A stretch of 64,000 nucleotides of DNA, from positions 1 to 64,000 of the forward strand of contig URWA01000015.1 of the NCBI GenBank assembly GCA_900551445.1. The letters are read 5' to 3'. This DNA is from an uncultured Bacteroides sp. (GTDB taxonomy: Bacteria; Bacteroidota; Bacteroidia; Bacteroidales; Bacteroidaceae). The position numbers and the translations under genes were made by a program. Positions 35,473 to 44,449 of this stretch are shown here, piece after piece. Each line of letters starts with the position of its first letter. The first letter of the stretch is position 1. Below the pieces are notes generated by a model. That model made no database searches. It saw nothing but the letters and a program-made list of their open reading frames with translations, and was not told where the DNA came from.

Positions 35473-36789
35473 TTATAATTGTTCTTTTTCTTGCTTTCTT
35501 TTCTTTTTCTCTCTGCGGCTTTTGATACGCAACCAAACCAGGTCGGCCATGGTAAACAACAGCAAAGGTACCAGAAACCAGCACGCAACCTCTACAATTT
35601 TATGCACATTTGTCTTAGGACTCCATGTACTGAACGGGAGACGTTCCAAAGGAGCGTTCAACTGATATTCATCAGGCAAATTGGATACACTCCATTTCCG
35701 CAGCACCACTCCTTTTTTCAATAACATCAACCCAGGATTGGAACGAATCATCGTTTTGAGCGTAATTTCATCCATCAGTGCAAAAGGATATTCCGCTCCG
35801 GTGTTTTCCTGCCATTCCATGATGTCCTGTTCCGAAGAAGCGGTCAGACAAAGGAAACGGTAACCGTGCTCCACACTGTAATCGTAAACTTCATTAATCA
35901 AGTCCATTCCACTGTCATCCGCCTGCTTCAACCAAGGGGATACCAACAAGAAAGTATATTGATCGCTCTGCAGAATATCCTCCGTCAGGTCTTCTCCCGT
36001 TTCCAGTGAGGTGATGGAAAAGTCATGAATAGGCGGCTCATATCCCTTTTCCTTTACCCGTGTTTTCGAATCCACAAAAGTCCAGGTAGAATCCGTCGGG
36101 AAATTATCGATGGTAAACTCCTGCTCCTTTCCATTCTTGGAATAGATGAAAATGGTTTCATACACCGTCGGCTTCTCTCCCGCTGGGATACTCATTCCTT
36201 TCACGATATCAGCCCCTACATGATAAGGACGGAAATCGAATACCGGCAGATAGCGGAAACAGAAAAAGGTGAAAAAAATAATGAAGACAATACTGTAAAG
36301 CGAAATCAGCCAGTCGACCTTGGTCGTTACCAAATTGAAAATATACCGCCTCCATTTAAATACGGAAACAGCCGCTATCAACAACACAATATTCTTGAAA
36401 AACGTTTCCCAGTTGGTCAGAACCACGGCATCACCGAAGCATCCGCAATCGGATATGGGATTGGCCAGGGCCAACCACAGTGTCAGCGGCGTCATGAAAG
36501 ACATCACCAGCAACACCAACAAAGGGGCCACCCTGCGTCGGATGCCAAAGAACAGATAAATGCCCAGAATAAACTCCAGAAAGCCGAACAGCATCGCCAG
36601 CAAATAAGGCGCATACCCCTCGCTTAAGCTCAACAAGCCCCAAGCTTTCAGGTAATCCTGTATTTTATAAACAGTACCCAAGGGGTCATTAGCCTTTATA
36701 AATCCGGAAAACAAAAAGACAACCGCCAACAGGAAACGGCAGAAATTACTCCAGACTACAATCGCTTTATGTAGATATTTATTCTCCAA
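35473..36789 (-). CDS. DoxX/MauE-like membrane protein with thioredoxin-like C-terminal part
   Basis: The 438-residue protein has an N-terminal DoxX-type membrane domain of four or more segments (FLLAVVFLFSGFIKANDPLG, NPISDCGCFGDAVVLTNWET), a soluble part of about 200 residues that resembles a thioredoxin-like fold (SDQYTFLLVSPWLKQADDSG, GLMLLKKGVVLRKW), and a final membrane segment with a very basic tail. The cysteines of DCGCFGD are typical of MauE/DoxX-like proteins tied to disulphide chemistry. Its conserved place before tpiA in Bacteroides is from memory; the function is not known. Its start overlaps the end of the DUF1599 gene. Confidence 0.8.
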   Translation of the reverse strand: MENKYLHKAIVVWSNFCRFLLAVVFLFSGFIKANDPLGTVYKIQDYLKAWGLLSLSEGYAPYLLAMLFGFLEFILGIYLFFGIRRRVAPLLVLLVMSFMTPLTLWLALANPISDCGCFGDAVVLTNWETFFKNIVLLIAAVSVFKWRRYIFNLVTTKVDWLISLYSIVFIIFFTFFCFRYLPVFDFRPYHVGADIVKGMSIPAGEKPTVYETIFIYSKNGKEQEFTIDNFPTDSTWTFVDSKTRVKEKGYEPPIHDFSITSLETGEDLTEDILQSDQYTFLLVSPWLKQADDSGMDLINEVYDYSVEHGYRFLCLTASSEQDIMEWQENTGAEYPFALMDEITLKTMIRSNPGLMLLKKGVVLRKWSVSNLPDEYQLNAPLERLPFSTWSPKTNVHKIVEVACWFLVPLLLFTMADLVWLRIKSRREKKKRKQEKEQL

Positions 36790-37321
36790 ATTCCAGCTTA
36801 ATCAATCCAAATACGGCATAATTAATCATATCCATGTAATTGGCATCCACACCTTCCGACACCAATGTATCTCCTTTCAAAGATTCAATTTGTTTGGTAC
36901 GGTAAATTTTCATCAGAATCAAATCGGTATAGGAAGTGATGCGCATGCTACGCCAAGCCTCATCATAATCATGATTTTTAGCCAACATCAATTCCAATGC
37001 CTTCTTGGCATAGCGGTCATACAATTCCAACGCACGTTCTTCGGTGATGTCTTCTGTCTCAGCATAGCCTAACTCCAGCTGAATCAAGCCAATAATACCA
37101 TAGTTCACGATGGCCATGAATTCCGGACGGATTCCCTCATCAATCAAGGATACTCCCTTTACTTCTATGCTGCGAATACGGTTGGCTTTGATAAAAATCT
37201 GGTCTGTCACAGAAGATGGACGCATAATGCGCCACGCGGCTCCGTAATCATGCAACTTCTTGGCAAACAAATCACGGCAGACTGCAATTACATGTTCAAA
37301 TTGTTTTTTGGTATCTTCCAT
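36779..37321 (-). CDS. DUF1599 protein with two repeats
   Basis: The 180-residue protein is made of two similar halves. Residues about 15-85 include KLHDYGAAWRIMRPSSVTDQ and INYGIIGL-like NYGIIGLIQLELG; residues about 92-175 include KNHDYDEAWRSMRITSYTDL and NYAVFGLIKLEFG. The family (DUF1599) has no firm function; phage members are associated with nucleotide modification. It is the first gene of the DUF1599-DoxX-tpiA group. Confidence 0.85.
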   Translation of the reverse strand: MEDTKKQFEHVIAVCRDLFAKKLHDYGAAWRIMRPSSVTDQIFIKANRIRSIEVKGVSLIDEGIRPEFMAIVNYGIIGLIQLELGYAETEDITEERALELYDRYAKKALELMLAKNHDYDEAWRSMRITSYTDLILMKIYRTKQIESLKGDTLVSEGVDANYMDMINYAVFGLIKLEFGE

Positions 37322-37385
37322 CTCTTATGCTCGAATATGTGGCAAAGTTACTGTTTTTTCACAGAGCACACAATAATAAATGACA

Positions 37386-37430
37386 TAAAAAATGCCATTT
37401 CATACAGACCTGCCGGCTATATGAAATGGC
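37386..37430 (-). terminator. Terminator of the M23 peptidase gene
   Basis: On the minus strand an 11-bp stem, GCCATTTCATA with its complement (37394-37404 and 37420-37430), is followed by an ATTTTTT run (37387-37393). Confidence 0.8.
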
Positions 37431-37462
37431 GTATTTCTTTTACAGTATGTGGATGCTTCTTA

Positions 37463-38368
37463 TCAAGAACATCTCAGGACTTGTCCGATACGTAAAGTAG
37501 TGGTACGCTTGATACCGTTGATCTGGCACAAACGGTCGATTGACACATGATACAAACGGGAAATGCGTCCCAATGTATCTCCTTTACGAATCTTGTGATA
37601 ACGGATAGCCGATTTTTCAACTTCCGCAGCTCCCGACTTACCTGATTTCACAGCAGCCAATGCCCGCGTACGCTGATAGGAATAACGGTTGGCACCTCGC
37701 ACAAACATGTAGCTGTCTGCCACAATATCCTGATTGGGGAAATCAAACATAAATTCCGGATTGATTACCTCACCCAGGAAGCGTGTCTCAAAATGCAGAT
37801 GTGAACCTGTAGAACGACCGGTATTTCCACCCAAACCAATCGGGTCGCCAGCTTTTACATACTGGTCTTCAGCTACAATCTGTTTAGACAAGTGACCGTA
37901 GATTGTTTCCAAGCCATTGTCGTGACGAATCACCACATACTTACCGTATCCCCTACGTTCGTATTTTACCATACGGACACGTCCGTCGAATGCAGCACGG
38001 ATGGTATCGCCAATATAGACTTTAATATCCAATCCGTTGTGCATACGCCGCCAGCGAGGACCACATTTGGAAGTAATGACTGTATGAGTTGTCGGCATGC
38101 AAAAGCCTGTAAGATCAATTCGGAAACTGTCTGGAACCTGTGTACCACCGTACGCATGAACGCGATCATTGTTCCAATTAGGATAAAGACTATAAGCAGG
38201 ATATACGGCCTTTTCTGCTTTAATCTGACGAATCAAGGCCAATGAATCCACTGCTTTCAATTTTCTGTCGATAGGAGCCTGACGAGCGAGAAGATCTTGT
38301 CCCGAGACATTGATACTCACCATTGCCAAAGCTGCCATCGCTACTGTTCTAATACATTTTAAAATCAT
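37463..38368 (-). CDS. M23-family metallopeptidase with LysM domain
   Basis: This 301-residue periplasmic protein is likely a peptidoglycan DD-endopeptidase or an amidase activator. It has a signal peptide (AMAALAMVSINVSGQ), the LytM zinc motifs HNGLDIKVYIGD and SHLHFETR, and a C-terminal LysM (HKIRKGDTLGRISRLYHVSI). Histidine and aspartate ligands appear complete, so it is probably active. It is monocistronic with a leader of about 165 bases if the box at 38536 is used. Confidence 0.9.
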   Translation of the reverse strand: MILKCIRTVAMAALAMVSINVSGQDLLARQAPIDRKLKAVDSLALIRQIKAEKAVYPAYSLYPNWNNDRVHAYGGTQVPDSFRIDLTGFCMPTTHTVITSKCGPRWRRMHNGLDIKVYIGDTIRAAFDGRVRMVKYERRGYGKYVVIRHDNGLETIYGHLSKQIVAEDQYVKAGDPIGLGGNTGRSTGSHLHFETRFLGEVINPEFMFDFPNQDIVADSYMFVRGANRYSYQRTRALAAVKSGKSGAAEVEKSAIRYHKIRKGDTLGRISRLYHVSIDRLCQINGIKRTTTLRIGQVLRCS

Positions 38369-38535
38369 TCCATTCTATATTTTTCAGCTAGTATCCGTCG
38401 GTTGGCTTTCGTGATATAAATTATTCCAGTCCGACCTCCAAAAAGAATACCACTACTGGTTAAAAAACAATTCACATTCATGATGCATATTCCCTTCTCC
38501 CTGAAATATGCCTTCCCGTTTTATAAACAACGTCC

Positions 38536-38543
38536 CAAAGATA
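38536..38543 (-). promoter_or_regulatory. Possible -7 box for the M23 gene
   Basis: TATCTTTG on the minus strand in the 292-bp gap upstream. No clear -33 element, and no other structure was recognised in the gap. Confidence 0.4.
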
Positions 38544-38660
38544 AAATTTTTCTGCCACACCCGGTTGCCTAGTTAACTATTTTTCATGTATTTTTATACG
38601 TACGGGCCGTTATTGATGTTATAGAACATAATAACCAGCAGAACAAAAAATTAAACGGAA

Positions 38661-39326
38661 TTACTTCGATAAAGAATTCAGCCCTTCGCGCCGGATAAAC
38701 TTCCCGTTTTTCCATTCATAGCACAAAGGAGTGGAAACCACATAACGTTTTAAGGCCTCCGCCGTCTTCTTGTCCAAATAATCGGGAGTGGTATAAGTAA
38801 TTGACAGAACAGGCTGATCGGCCGATAAATCCGCCTTCCATAAATACATATCTGCATAAGCTTTCAGATTCTTCAACGAATCGGCCTGCGCATCAGACTG
38901 AGGCACAACATAAAACGCATCTTCCTGAGGAAGCTGTATAAAGTTATTTGCAGGCAATTCTTTCCAATTGGTATCATAAAAAGCAATTTGACTGTCTCCC
39001 GCTGGAGCAAAATAAGTAGACACGGCACAAATCACCTTTACAGAGTCATTCAGCGGCAATAATTTTAATTCCAGTGTACTGGCAGAAGTACTCTTCAGGA
39101 ATAAATAATCCGAGGTCAGTTTTGTCATTTCTGAAGTATTCCCAAAACGGTTTTTCACCTCTGCTTTCATACCGCTCTCCAAGAAATCTCCAAAATCAGC
39201 CCTGTTCACCTCTGTCAGAAAAGGAGATAAGGAATCGGGCATTGCCACAAACAGCGTTTTCAAATCTTGAGCGAATCCGGCCCTGCATATTCCTAATATA
39301 AACAACACTATCAAAATCCGTTTCAT
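38661..39326 (-). CDS. DUF3256 family secreted protein
   Basis: The 221-residue protein has a signal peptide (MKRILIVLFILGICRAGFAQ) and matches the Bacteroidales family DUF3256 (LKTLFVAMPDSLSPFLTEVN, NSVKVICAVSTYFAP-like segments). No catalytic motif is visible and no function is known. It is monocistronic, with a box TATATTTG at 39351-39358, just after the regulator of the PUL, but it does not look like part of the PUL. Confidence 0.8.
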   Translation of the reverse strand: MKRILIVLFILGICRAGFAQDLKTLFVAMPDSLSPFLTEVNRADFGDFLESGMKAEVKNRFGNTSEMTKLTSDYLFLKSTSASTLELKLLPLNDSVKVICAVSTYFAPAGDSQIAFYDTNWKELPANNFIQLPQEDAFYVVPQSDAQADSLKNLKAYADMYLWKADLSADQPVLSITYTTPDYLDKKTAEALKRYVVSTPLCYEWKNGKFIRREGLNSLSK

Positions 39327-39350
39327 AATCTACATCTTCAAAAAGTGCCC

Positions 39351-39358
39351 CAAATATA
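39351..39358 (-). promoter_or_regulatory. Probable -7 box for the DUF3256 gene
   Basis: TATATTTG on the minus strand, 25 bp before the start codon. Confidence 0.4.
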
Positions 39359-39395
39359 CAATTATTTCTTCGAGTAAAAAAAGAATACGTTCCTC

Positions 39396-42188
39396 TTACT
39401 CTTTTCCATCCCGTCTTTTCAAAAAATCAGTCGGACTTTCCCCAAAATAATCTTTGTAACACCGGGTAAAATAAGAAGGTGAACTAAAGCCCACTTCATA
39501 CGTAATTTCAGCCACAGTCTTTTCAGTGGAAGCCAATAGAGAAGCCGCCTTTTTCAAACGGGCCATACGCAACAATTCATTAGGAGAATAGCCAGTCAAC
39601 GCTTTTGTCTTACGGTATAGCTGTACACGCCCTAATCCTAAATCTGACCCCAAATCTTCCACGCTGAGGTTCGAATCACCCATTTTCTCGTCAATCAACA
39701 TCTTCAGTTTTTCCACAAACCCCTTATCAAGCTCTCCCAACGACTGTTTTTGAATGGAAGTCACAGTATCTTCTTTCATTTTCAACCGTTTACGATTGTC
39801 TATCAGGTTCCGGATACGAGACAACAACAGCTTGGCACTAAATGGTTTTGCCAAATAGGCATCTGCTCCTGAATCATACCCCTGAATACGCTGTTCGTCC
39901 ATCGTATAGGCCGTCAGCATCATTACCGGAATATGAGATGTCTGAAGTTCATTCTTTAATCGACGACAACACTCAACCCCATCCATCACAGGCATCATCA
40001 CATCACAGATAATGACATCCGGTACATATTTCATGGCCTGCCGGACTCCTTCTTGCCCATTGACCGCCTCAATTACCGTATATTTATCTAACAGCAGCAT
40101 CTTTATATAATCCCGCACATCTTGATTGTCATCAATCACCAGCACCACTTCTTTCTCGGCATTGCCATCCGTATCAATTTTCTTCGGCAACTGGCGTAAA
40201 GTTTCCGTCCCCGCATCCAATACAGCTCCCTCCTGCAGGTTTTTCAACGACTCGTTTCTCTCTATCACTTCTTTCACCTCTCCTTCCTGCCTCATCGGAA
40301 GCTCTACCAAAAAGGAAGTTCCTTTTCCTTCTTCCGTTGCAACCTTTACCTGTCCATGATGCAAACGTGTGAAGGCCTCTACCAAAGCCAGACCAAGACC
40401 AGACCCAGTATGCTGCATATCAATCTGATAGAAACGTTCAAACACATGTTGGGCATGTTCTTCCGACATACCAATGCCCGTATCACTGACCTTCAAGCAC
40501 AAAAGGTTTTGTGAATCCTGCTCTTTCCGATACAACTCCACCTTTATCTCTCCTTTTTCCGGTGTAAACTTAAACGCATTGGATAACAAATTATAAATAA
40601 TGCGCTCCATCTTTTCGGCATCTGCCACCATCCCATAATCTGCGACGTTACCTTCTGCCACTACCTTAAAATGGATGTGCTTTCTGGCGGCTAATACATG
40701 AAAAGCTTTCGTCCACTCTTTCACACCCTCAAACACATTAAACTCAGAAAGATGTAGATTGAGCTTTCCACATTCATATTTTTGGAAATCAAGAATCTGC
40801 GTAATCAATCGTAACAAAATAGACACGTTCCGATGTACAATCTCCAACATATCTCTGTCTCGTCCTACCAACGTTTTCTTTTCGAGCAATTGGTTTATAG
40901 GATCGGCAATCAATGTCAAAGGTGTACGGAAATCATGTGAAACACTGGTGAAGAAAGAAAGCTTGGCGTGTGTTGCCTCCTCCAGCTGACGAGACAGTTC
41001 AATCAACTGGTCACGCTGTTCCTGCAACTGGTCACGTTGACTTTCCAACTGTTCTTTCTGAGTTGACAACTCTGTGTTCATCCGATTCTTCATCCAGAAA
41101 GCACGCACCAGGAAGAACAACAAGAATCCCACCAGCACCAAAATGACCACACACGCATACAAGAACATTTTTTGTGCAGAATAACGAAGGAAATAATCAT
41201 CCAACCGACTGTGCAGCAGTTCTATCTTATGGTCTAATGAAAAAATATGTTCTGTCTGCATCTGCATAATACGGGCATTGTCCTTATTCACCGCCGCTGT
41301 AGACAAATAATTCTCCCGCTCATACTTCTTTCCCTTTAAGATAGACATGGCCACCTGCATTACCTTATCGCCACCTGTGGGATAAATAAAAGTGGCATTC
41401 AATTCTCCTTTGGCCACACTTTCCACCCCATATCCTTTTCCCGCCACGGCATCCACGCCAATAAACACAATGTCTTTCTCACGTCCCTGACGACGTGCCT
41501 CCTGATAGGCCCCTATCGCCATCCGGTCATTTTGCGCAAAAATCAAATCAATCCGGGAATGTCTCTTCAAAATCGTATCCACTACCATACGGGCCTTATC
41601 CTGGAACCAGCCGGCATCCGCGGAAGCCACAATATGTATGCCTGGTGCCACTTTCAAGGCCTCCATCATTCCCCGATGTCGTTCTACCGCCGGAGTGGAA
41701 GCCTTCAGCCCCGTAATTTCTACCACCTGTCCTTCGCCATTCAAAGCGTTGACAATATATTCGCCCACCTTTTTCCCAATCTCATAATTATCCGCTCCTA
41801 CATAAGCCGTATATTTATCAGAATGGATTTTCCGGTCAACCAGTACAACTGGAATACCTGCTTCGTAAGCTTCTTCCAATACGGGTGCAATAGCTCCCGC
41901 TTCATTGGGGGCCACAATAATCAAATTGACCTTCTGATGAATAAATTCCTTGATATCATTTATCTGCCGTTGATTGTCATCTTGTGCTTGGCGGATTTCA
42001 ACCTCCACCCCTGGATAAAAGAGAGCCTCGCGCAGAATCTCTTTATTCATCTGCACGCGCCATTCATCATTGCTACACTGAGAAACTCCTATAATATATT
42101 CAGGTTTTCTTCTATCGCAGGCTACCAGCAACCCCACAAGAAAAAACAACAAAAGGAATCTATGCCATCGATGTTTCATGCAATCCAT
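39396..42188 (-). CDS. Hybrid two-component sensor-regulator (HTCS) of the fructan PUL
   Basis: The 930-residue protein joins sensor and regulator. Order: signal sequence with possible lipobox LLVAC (C24), periplasmic binding-protein domain of the LacI/ribose type (about 30-310), membrane segment (341-363), coiled coil, HisKA with SVSHDF (H418), HATPase (GIGMSEEH, GSGLGLAL), receiver with phospho-acceptor D729 (VIICDVMMPVMDG) and K781, and an AraC-type DNA-binding domain (about 830-928). This architecture and its place match the B. thetaiotaomicron fructan regulator BT1754, whose periplasmic domain binds free fructose. By analogy it should activate the PUL on fructose and bind the palindromes at 51119 and 58099. 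Confidence 0.93.
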   Translation of the reverse strand: MDCMKHRWHRFLLLFFLVGLLVACDRRKPEYIIGVSQCSNDEWRVQMNKEILREALFYPGVEVEIRQAQDDNQRQINDIKEFIHQKVNLIIVAPNEAGAIAPVLEEAYEAGIPVVLVDRKIHSDKYTAYVGADNYEIGKKVGEYIVNALNGEGQVVEITGLKASTPAVERHRGMMEALKVAPGIHIVASADAGWFQDKARMVVDTILKRHSRIDLIFAQNDRMAIGAYQEARRQGREKDIVFIGVDAVAGKGYGVESVAKGELNATFIYPTGGDKVMQVAMSILKGKKYERENYLSTAAVNKDNARIMQMQTEHIFSLDHKIELLHSRLDDYFLRYSAQKMFLYACVVILVLVGFLLFFLVRAFWMKNRMNTELSTQKEQLESQRDQLQEQRDQLIELSRQLEEATHAKLSFFTSVSHDFRTPLTLIADPINQLLEKKTLVGRDRDMLEIVHRNVSILLRLITQILDFQKYECGKLNLHLSEFNVFEGVKEWTKAFHVLAARKHIHFKVVAEGNVADYGMVADAEKMERIIYNLLSNAFKFTPEKGEIKVELYRKEQDSQNLLCLKVSDTGIGMSEEHAQHVFERFYQIDMQHTGSGLGLALVEAFTRLHHGQVKVATEEGKGTSFLVELPMRQEGEVKEVIERNESLKNLQEGAVLDAGTETLRQLPKKIDTDGNAEKEVVLVIDDNQDVRDYIKMLLLDKYTVIEAVNGQEGVRQAMKYVPDVIICDVMMPVMDGVECCRRLKNELQTSHIPVMMLTAYTMDEQRIQGYDSGADAYLAKPFSAKLLLSRIRNLIDNRKRLKMKEDTVTSIQKQSLGELDKGFVEKLKMLIDEKMGDSNLSVEDLGSDLGLGRVQLYRKTKALTGYSPNELLRMARLKKAASLLASTEKTVAEITYEVGFSSPSYFTRCYKDYFGESPTDFLKRRDGKE

Positions 42189-42203
42189 ATTAAGTTAACT
42201 TTA

Positions 42204-42211
42204 CAAAGATA
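42204..42211 (-). promoter_or_regulatory. Probable -7 box for the HTCS gene
   Basis: TATCTTTG on the minus strand, 16 bp before the first ATG (or 25 bp before the second). The regulator thus has a promoter separate from the two PUL units. Confidence 0.5.
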
Positions 42212-42271
42212 CATGAAAGCAAGGAAAGCCCACCTATCAGAAAGCATTTTTTCTGTATTATTAAACAATAA

Positions 42272-42309
42272 AAAATGCGGTTTCAGCCGTCACAGCTAAA
42301 ACCGCATGC
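42272..42309 (-). terminator. Terminator at the end of the fructokinase operon
   Basis: On the minus strand ATGCGGTTT pairs with AAACCGCAT (42301-42309 and 42277-42285), followed by a TTTTTTATT run. It separates the enzyme operon from the HTCS gene. Confidence 0.8.
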
Positions 42310-42358
42310 CTTTCAAATCTAACCTAAACTAAAAATACAAACTTATAAACCTTATTCT

Positions 42359-43243
42359 TTACATCTTGTCTCTCAAATATAATGGGAATTCGGGCATAGC
42401 TCCATTTTGAGTACATACAAATGCAGAGACCTCCACAGCCAGTTCATGTGCTTCACGTACCGTCTTTCCTTTCAGGATAGAAGCCACAAATGTAGCTGTA
42501 AACGAATCCCCTGCACCTACCGTGTCAGCGACCTCTACTTTCGGAGTTTCCACAAAAGATACATTTCCCGGAGTGAAGACGTAGCTACCATTCACCCCAC
42601 AAGTCAGAATCAACATCTTCAAATTATATTTTGCCAGCAGAATCCAGCATTTATCCTGCAAGTCGATACCCGGATAGCCAAACATACGGCTTACTGTCAC
42701 CAGTTCTTCATCGTTTATCTTGAGCACATTGCATTTTCTAAATGAGTTACAAAGCACTTCTTTTGAGTAGAAACCTTGACGGAGATTAATATCAAAAACC
42801 TTCAGAGTACCTTCCTTCGGCATGGCATCCAAGAATTTATTGATTGTTTCGCGGGAGACCACACTACGCTGAGCCAAAGAGCCAAAACAAACCGCTGTAG
42901 TCTGTTTGGCCAGTCCTTCCAAAGCCATTGTATATGGAATATTATCCCATGCCACTCCTTCTTTAATATCGTAACAAGGAACTCCCTCTGCATCCAGTTC
43001 CACCTGTACCGTTCCAGTCGGATAGGGTACACGTTCAATCATACAATGCAGATTCTTTTCATAAAAGTTTTCCAGAATTTCAGTTCCCAACTTGTCTTCT
43101 CCTACCGCACTTACCGCACGTCCGTCAAGTCCGAACTGTGATACATGATACGCAAAATTTGCTGGAGCTCCTCCAATTTTCTTTCCTTCAGGCAGCACAT
43201 CCCATAGTGCTTCTCCTATACCTACTACGATTGTATTATTCAT
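42359..43243 (-). CDS. PfkB-family fructokinase
   Basis: The enzyme phosphorylates fructose to fructose 6-phosphate. The 294-residue protein has the sugar-kinase motif GEALWDVLPEGKKIGGAPAN at the N-terminus and the catalytic signature DTVGAGDSFTATFVASIL near the C-terminus with the catalytic Asp. It lies 11 bp after the MFS gene, the last gene of the enzyme operon. Confidence 0.93.
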   Translation of the reverse strand: MNNTIVVGIGEALWDVLPEGKKIGGAPANFAYHVSQFGLDGRAVSAVGEDKLGTEILENFYEKNLHCMIERVPYPTGTVQVELDAEGVPCYDIKEGVAWDNIPYTMALEGLAKQTTAVCFGSLAQRSVVSRETINKFLDAMPKEGTLKVFDINLRQGFYSKEVLCNSFRKCNVLKINDEELVTVSRMFGYPGIDLQDKCWILLAKYNLKMLILTCGVNGSYVFTPGNVSFVETPKVEVADTVGAGDSFTATFVASILKGKTVREAHELAVEVSAFVCTQNGAMPEFPLYLRDKM

Positions 43244-43254
43244 AGTCTTACTAT

Positions 43255-44415
43255 TTAATGTTTAATTTTCAATGTATAAAAAAGTAAATAAATCACGCCG
43301 GCGGTCATGACTGCTACCGCACCCGTCTGCCCCACCGCATCACTGGCAATTCCCATCAAAAGTGGGAATATGGTACCGCCGAAAAGTCCCATGATCATCA
43401 ATCCCGACACCTCATTTTTCTTATCCGGCATAGCCAACAGAGCTTGTGAGAAGATAATGGAAAAGACATTAGAATTTCCAAAACCAATCAAAGCAATGCA
43501 TATATAGATTATCGTACGCGAATCGAAGGCGAAAAGCCCGATCATGGCCAGCATCATACAAATCACGCTAATCAAGAAAAAGACTTTAGAAGATACAGCC
43601 CGCAAGATGAATGCTCCAGAGAAACAACCCAACGTACGGAAAATAAAATATAAACTTGTCGCAAATCCAGCCTCCGTCAAGGTCATGCCGATACGTTCCA
43701 TCAAAATCTTCGGAGCAGTAGTATTCGTACCTACATCAATTCCTACATGGCACATAATGCCTAAGAAAGACAGCAGGATAAACGGTTTGCCCAACAGCTT
43801 CAAGCAATCGGTAAAGCCAGAAGCCTTATCCGGCTGTTCCTCGGTAATCGGGGTAGCCGAAAGCAACAGAATGGCAAAAATAGCCACCACCATATAAATC
43901 GGGAACAACACCCTCCATCCCAAGCCAAAAGTAGGAATGGTCTGCAAAGCTCCCCACATGGCCAGATAAGGTGCCAAGAAAGAAGCGATGGCTTTCACAA
44001 ACTGACCAAAAGTCAGCGTACTGGCCAAACGGTCGCCTGAGATAATATTGCTCAGCAACGGATTCAGAGAAGTCTGCATCAAAGCATTACCGATACCCAG
44101 CAAGGAAAAAGCGCAAAGCATCAAGCCGTAACTATCTCCAAACATAGGGAGTAACAAAGACAAAAAAGTAACTCCCAAACTCAACAACACAGTTTTTTTA
44201 CGTCCGATGCGGTTCATCAACATTCCCGTAGGTACGGAGAATATCAAAAACCAGAAGAACACTAAAGAAGGGAATATATTCGCTTCAGAATCACTCAGAT
44301 TCAAATCTTCCTTCACATAATTGGATGCGATTCCTACCAAGTCTACAAATCCCATGGCAAAGAAACACAGCATCACCGGGAAGAGTTTCGCATATTTTAA
44401 TTGAGTATTTGTCAT
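43255..44415 (-). CDS. MFS sugar transporter (FucP/GGP type)
   Basis: This 386-residue protein has about 12 membrane segments and resembles the fucose-glucose-galactose permease group of MFS (FLIFSVPTGMLMNRIGRKKT, GIGNALMQTSLNPLLSNIIS). It probably imports fructose or glucose released in the periplasm across the inner membrane by proton symport. The place between GH36 and fructokinase supports this; the exact sugar cannot be read from sequence. Confidence 0.9.
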   Translation of the reverse strand: MTNTQLKYAKLFPVMLCFFAMGFVDLVGIASNYVKEDLNLSDSEANIFPSLVFFWFLIFSVPTGMLMNRIGRKKTVLLSLGVTFLSLLLPMFGDSYGLMLCAFSLLGIGNALMQTSLNPLLSNIISGDRLASTLTFGQFVKAIASFLAPYLAMWGALQTIPTFGLGWRVLFPIYMVVAIFAILLLSATPITEEQPDKASGFTDCLKLLGKPFILLSFLGIMCHVGIDVGTNTTAPKILMERIGMTLTEAGFATSLYFIFRTLGCFSGAFILRAVSSKVFFLISVICMMLAMIGLFAFDSRTIIYICIALIGFGNSNVFSIIFSQALLAMPDKKNEVSGLMIMGLFGGTIFPLLMGIASDAVGQTGAVAVMTAGVIYLLFYTLKIKH

Positions 44416-44449
44416 TTTCGTTCGTTTTTTAGTTTACTTTTGATAGAGA

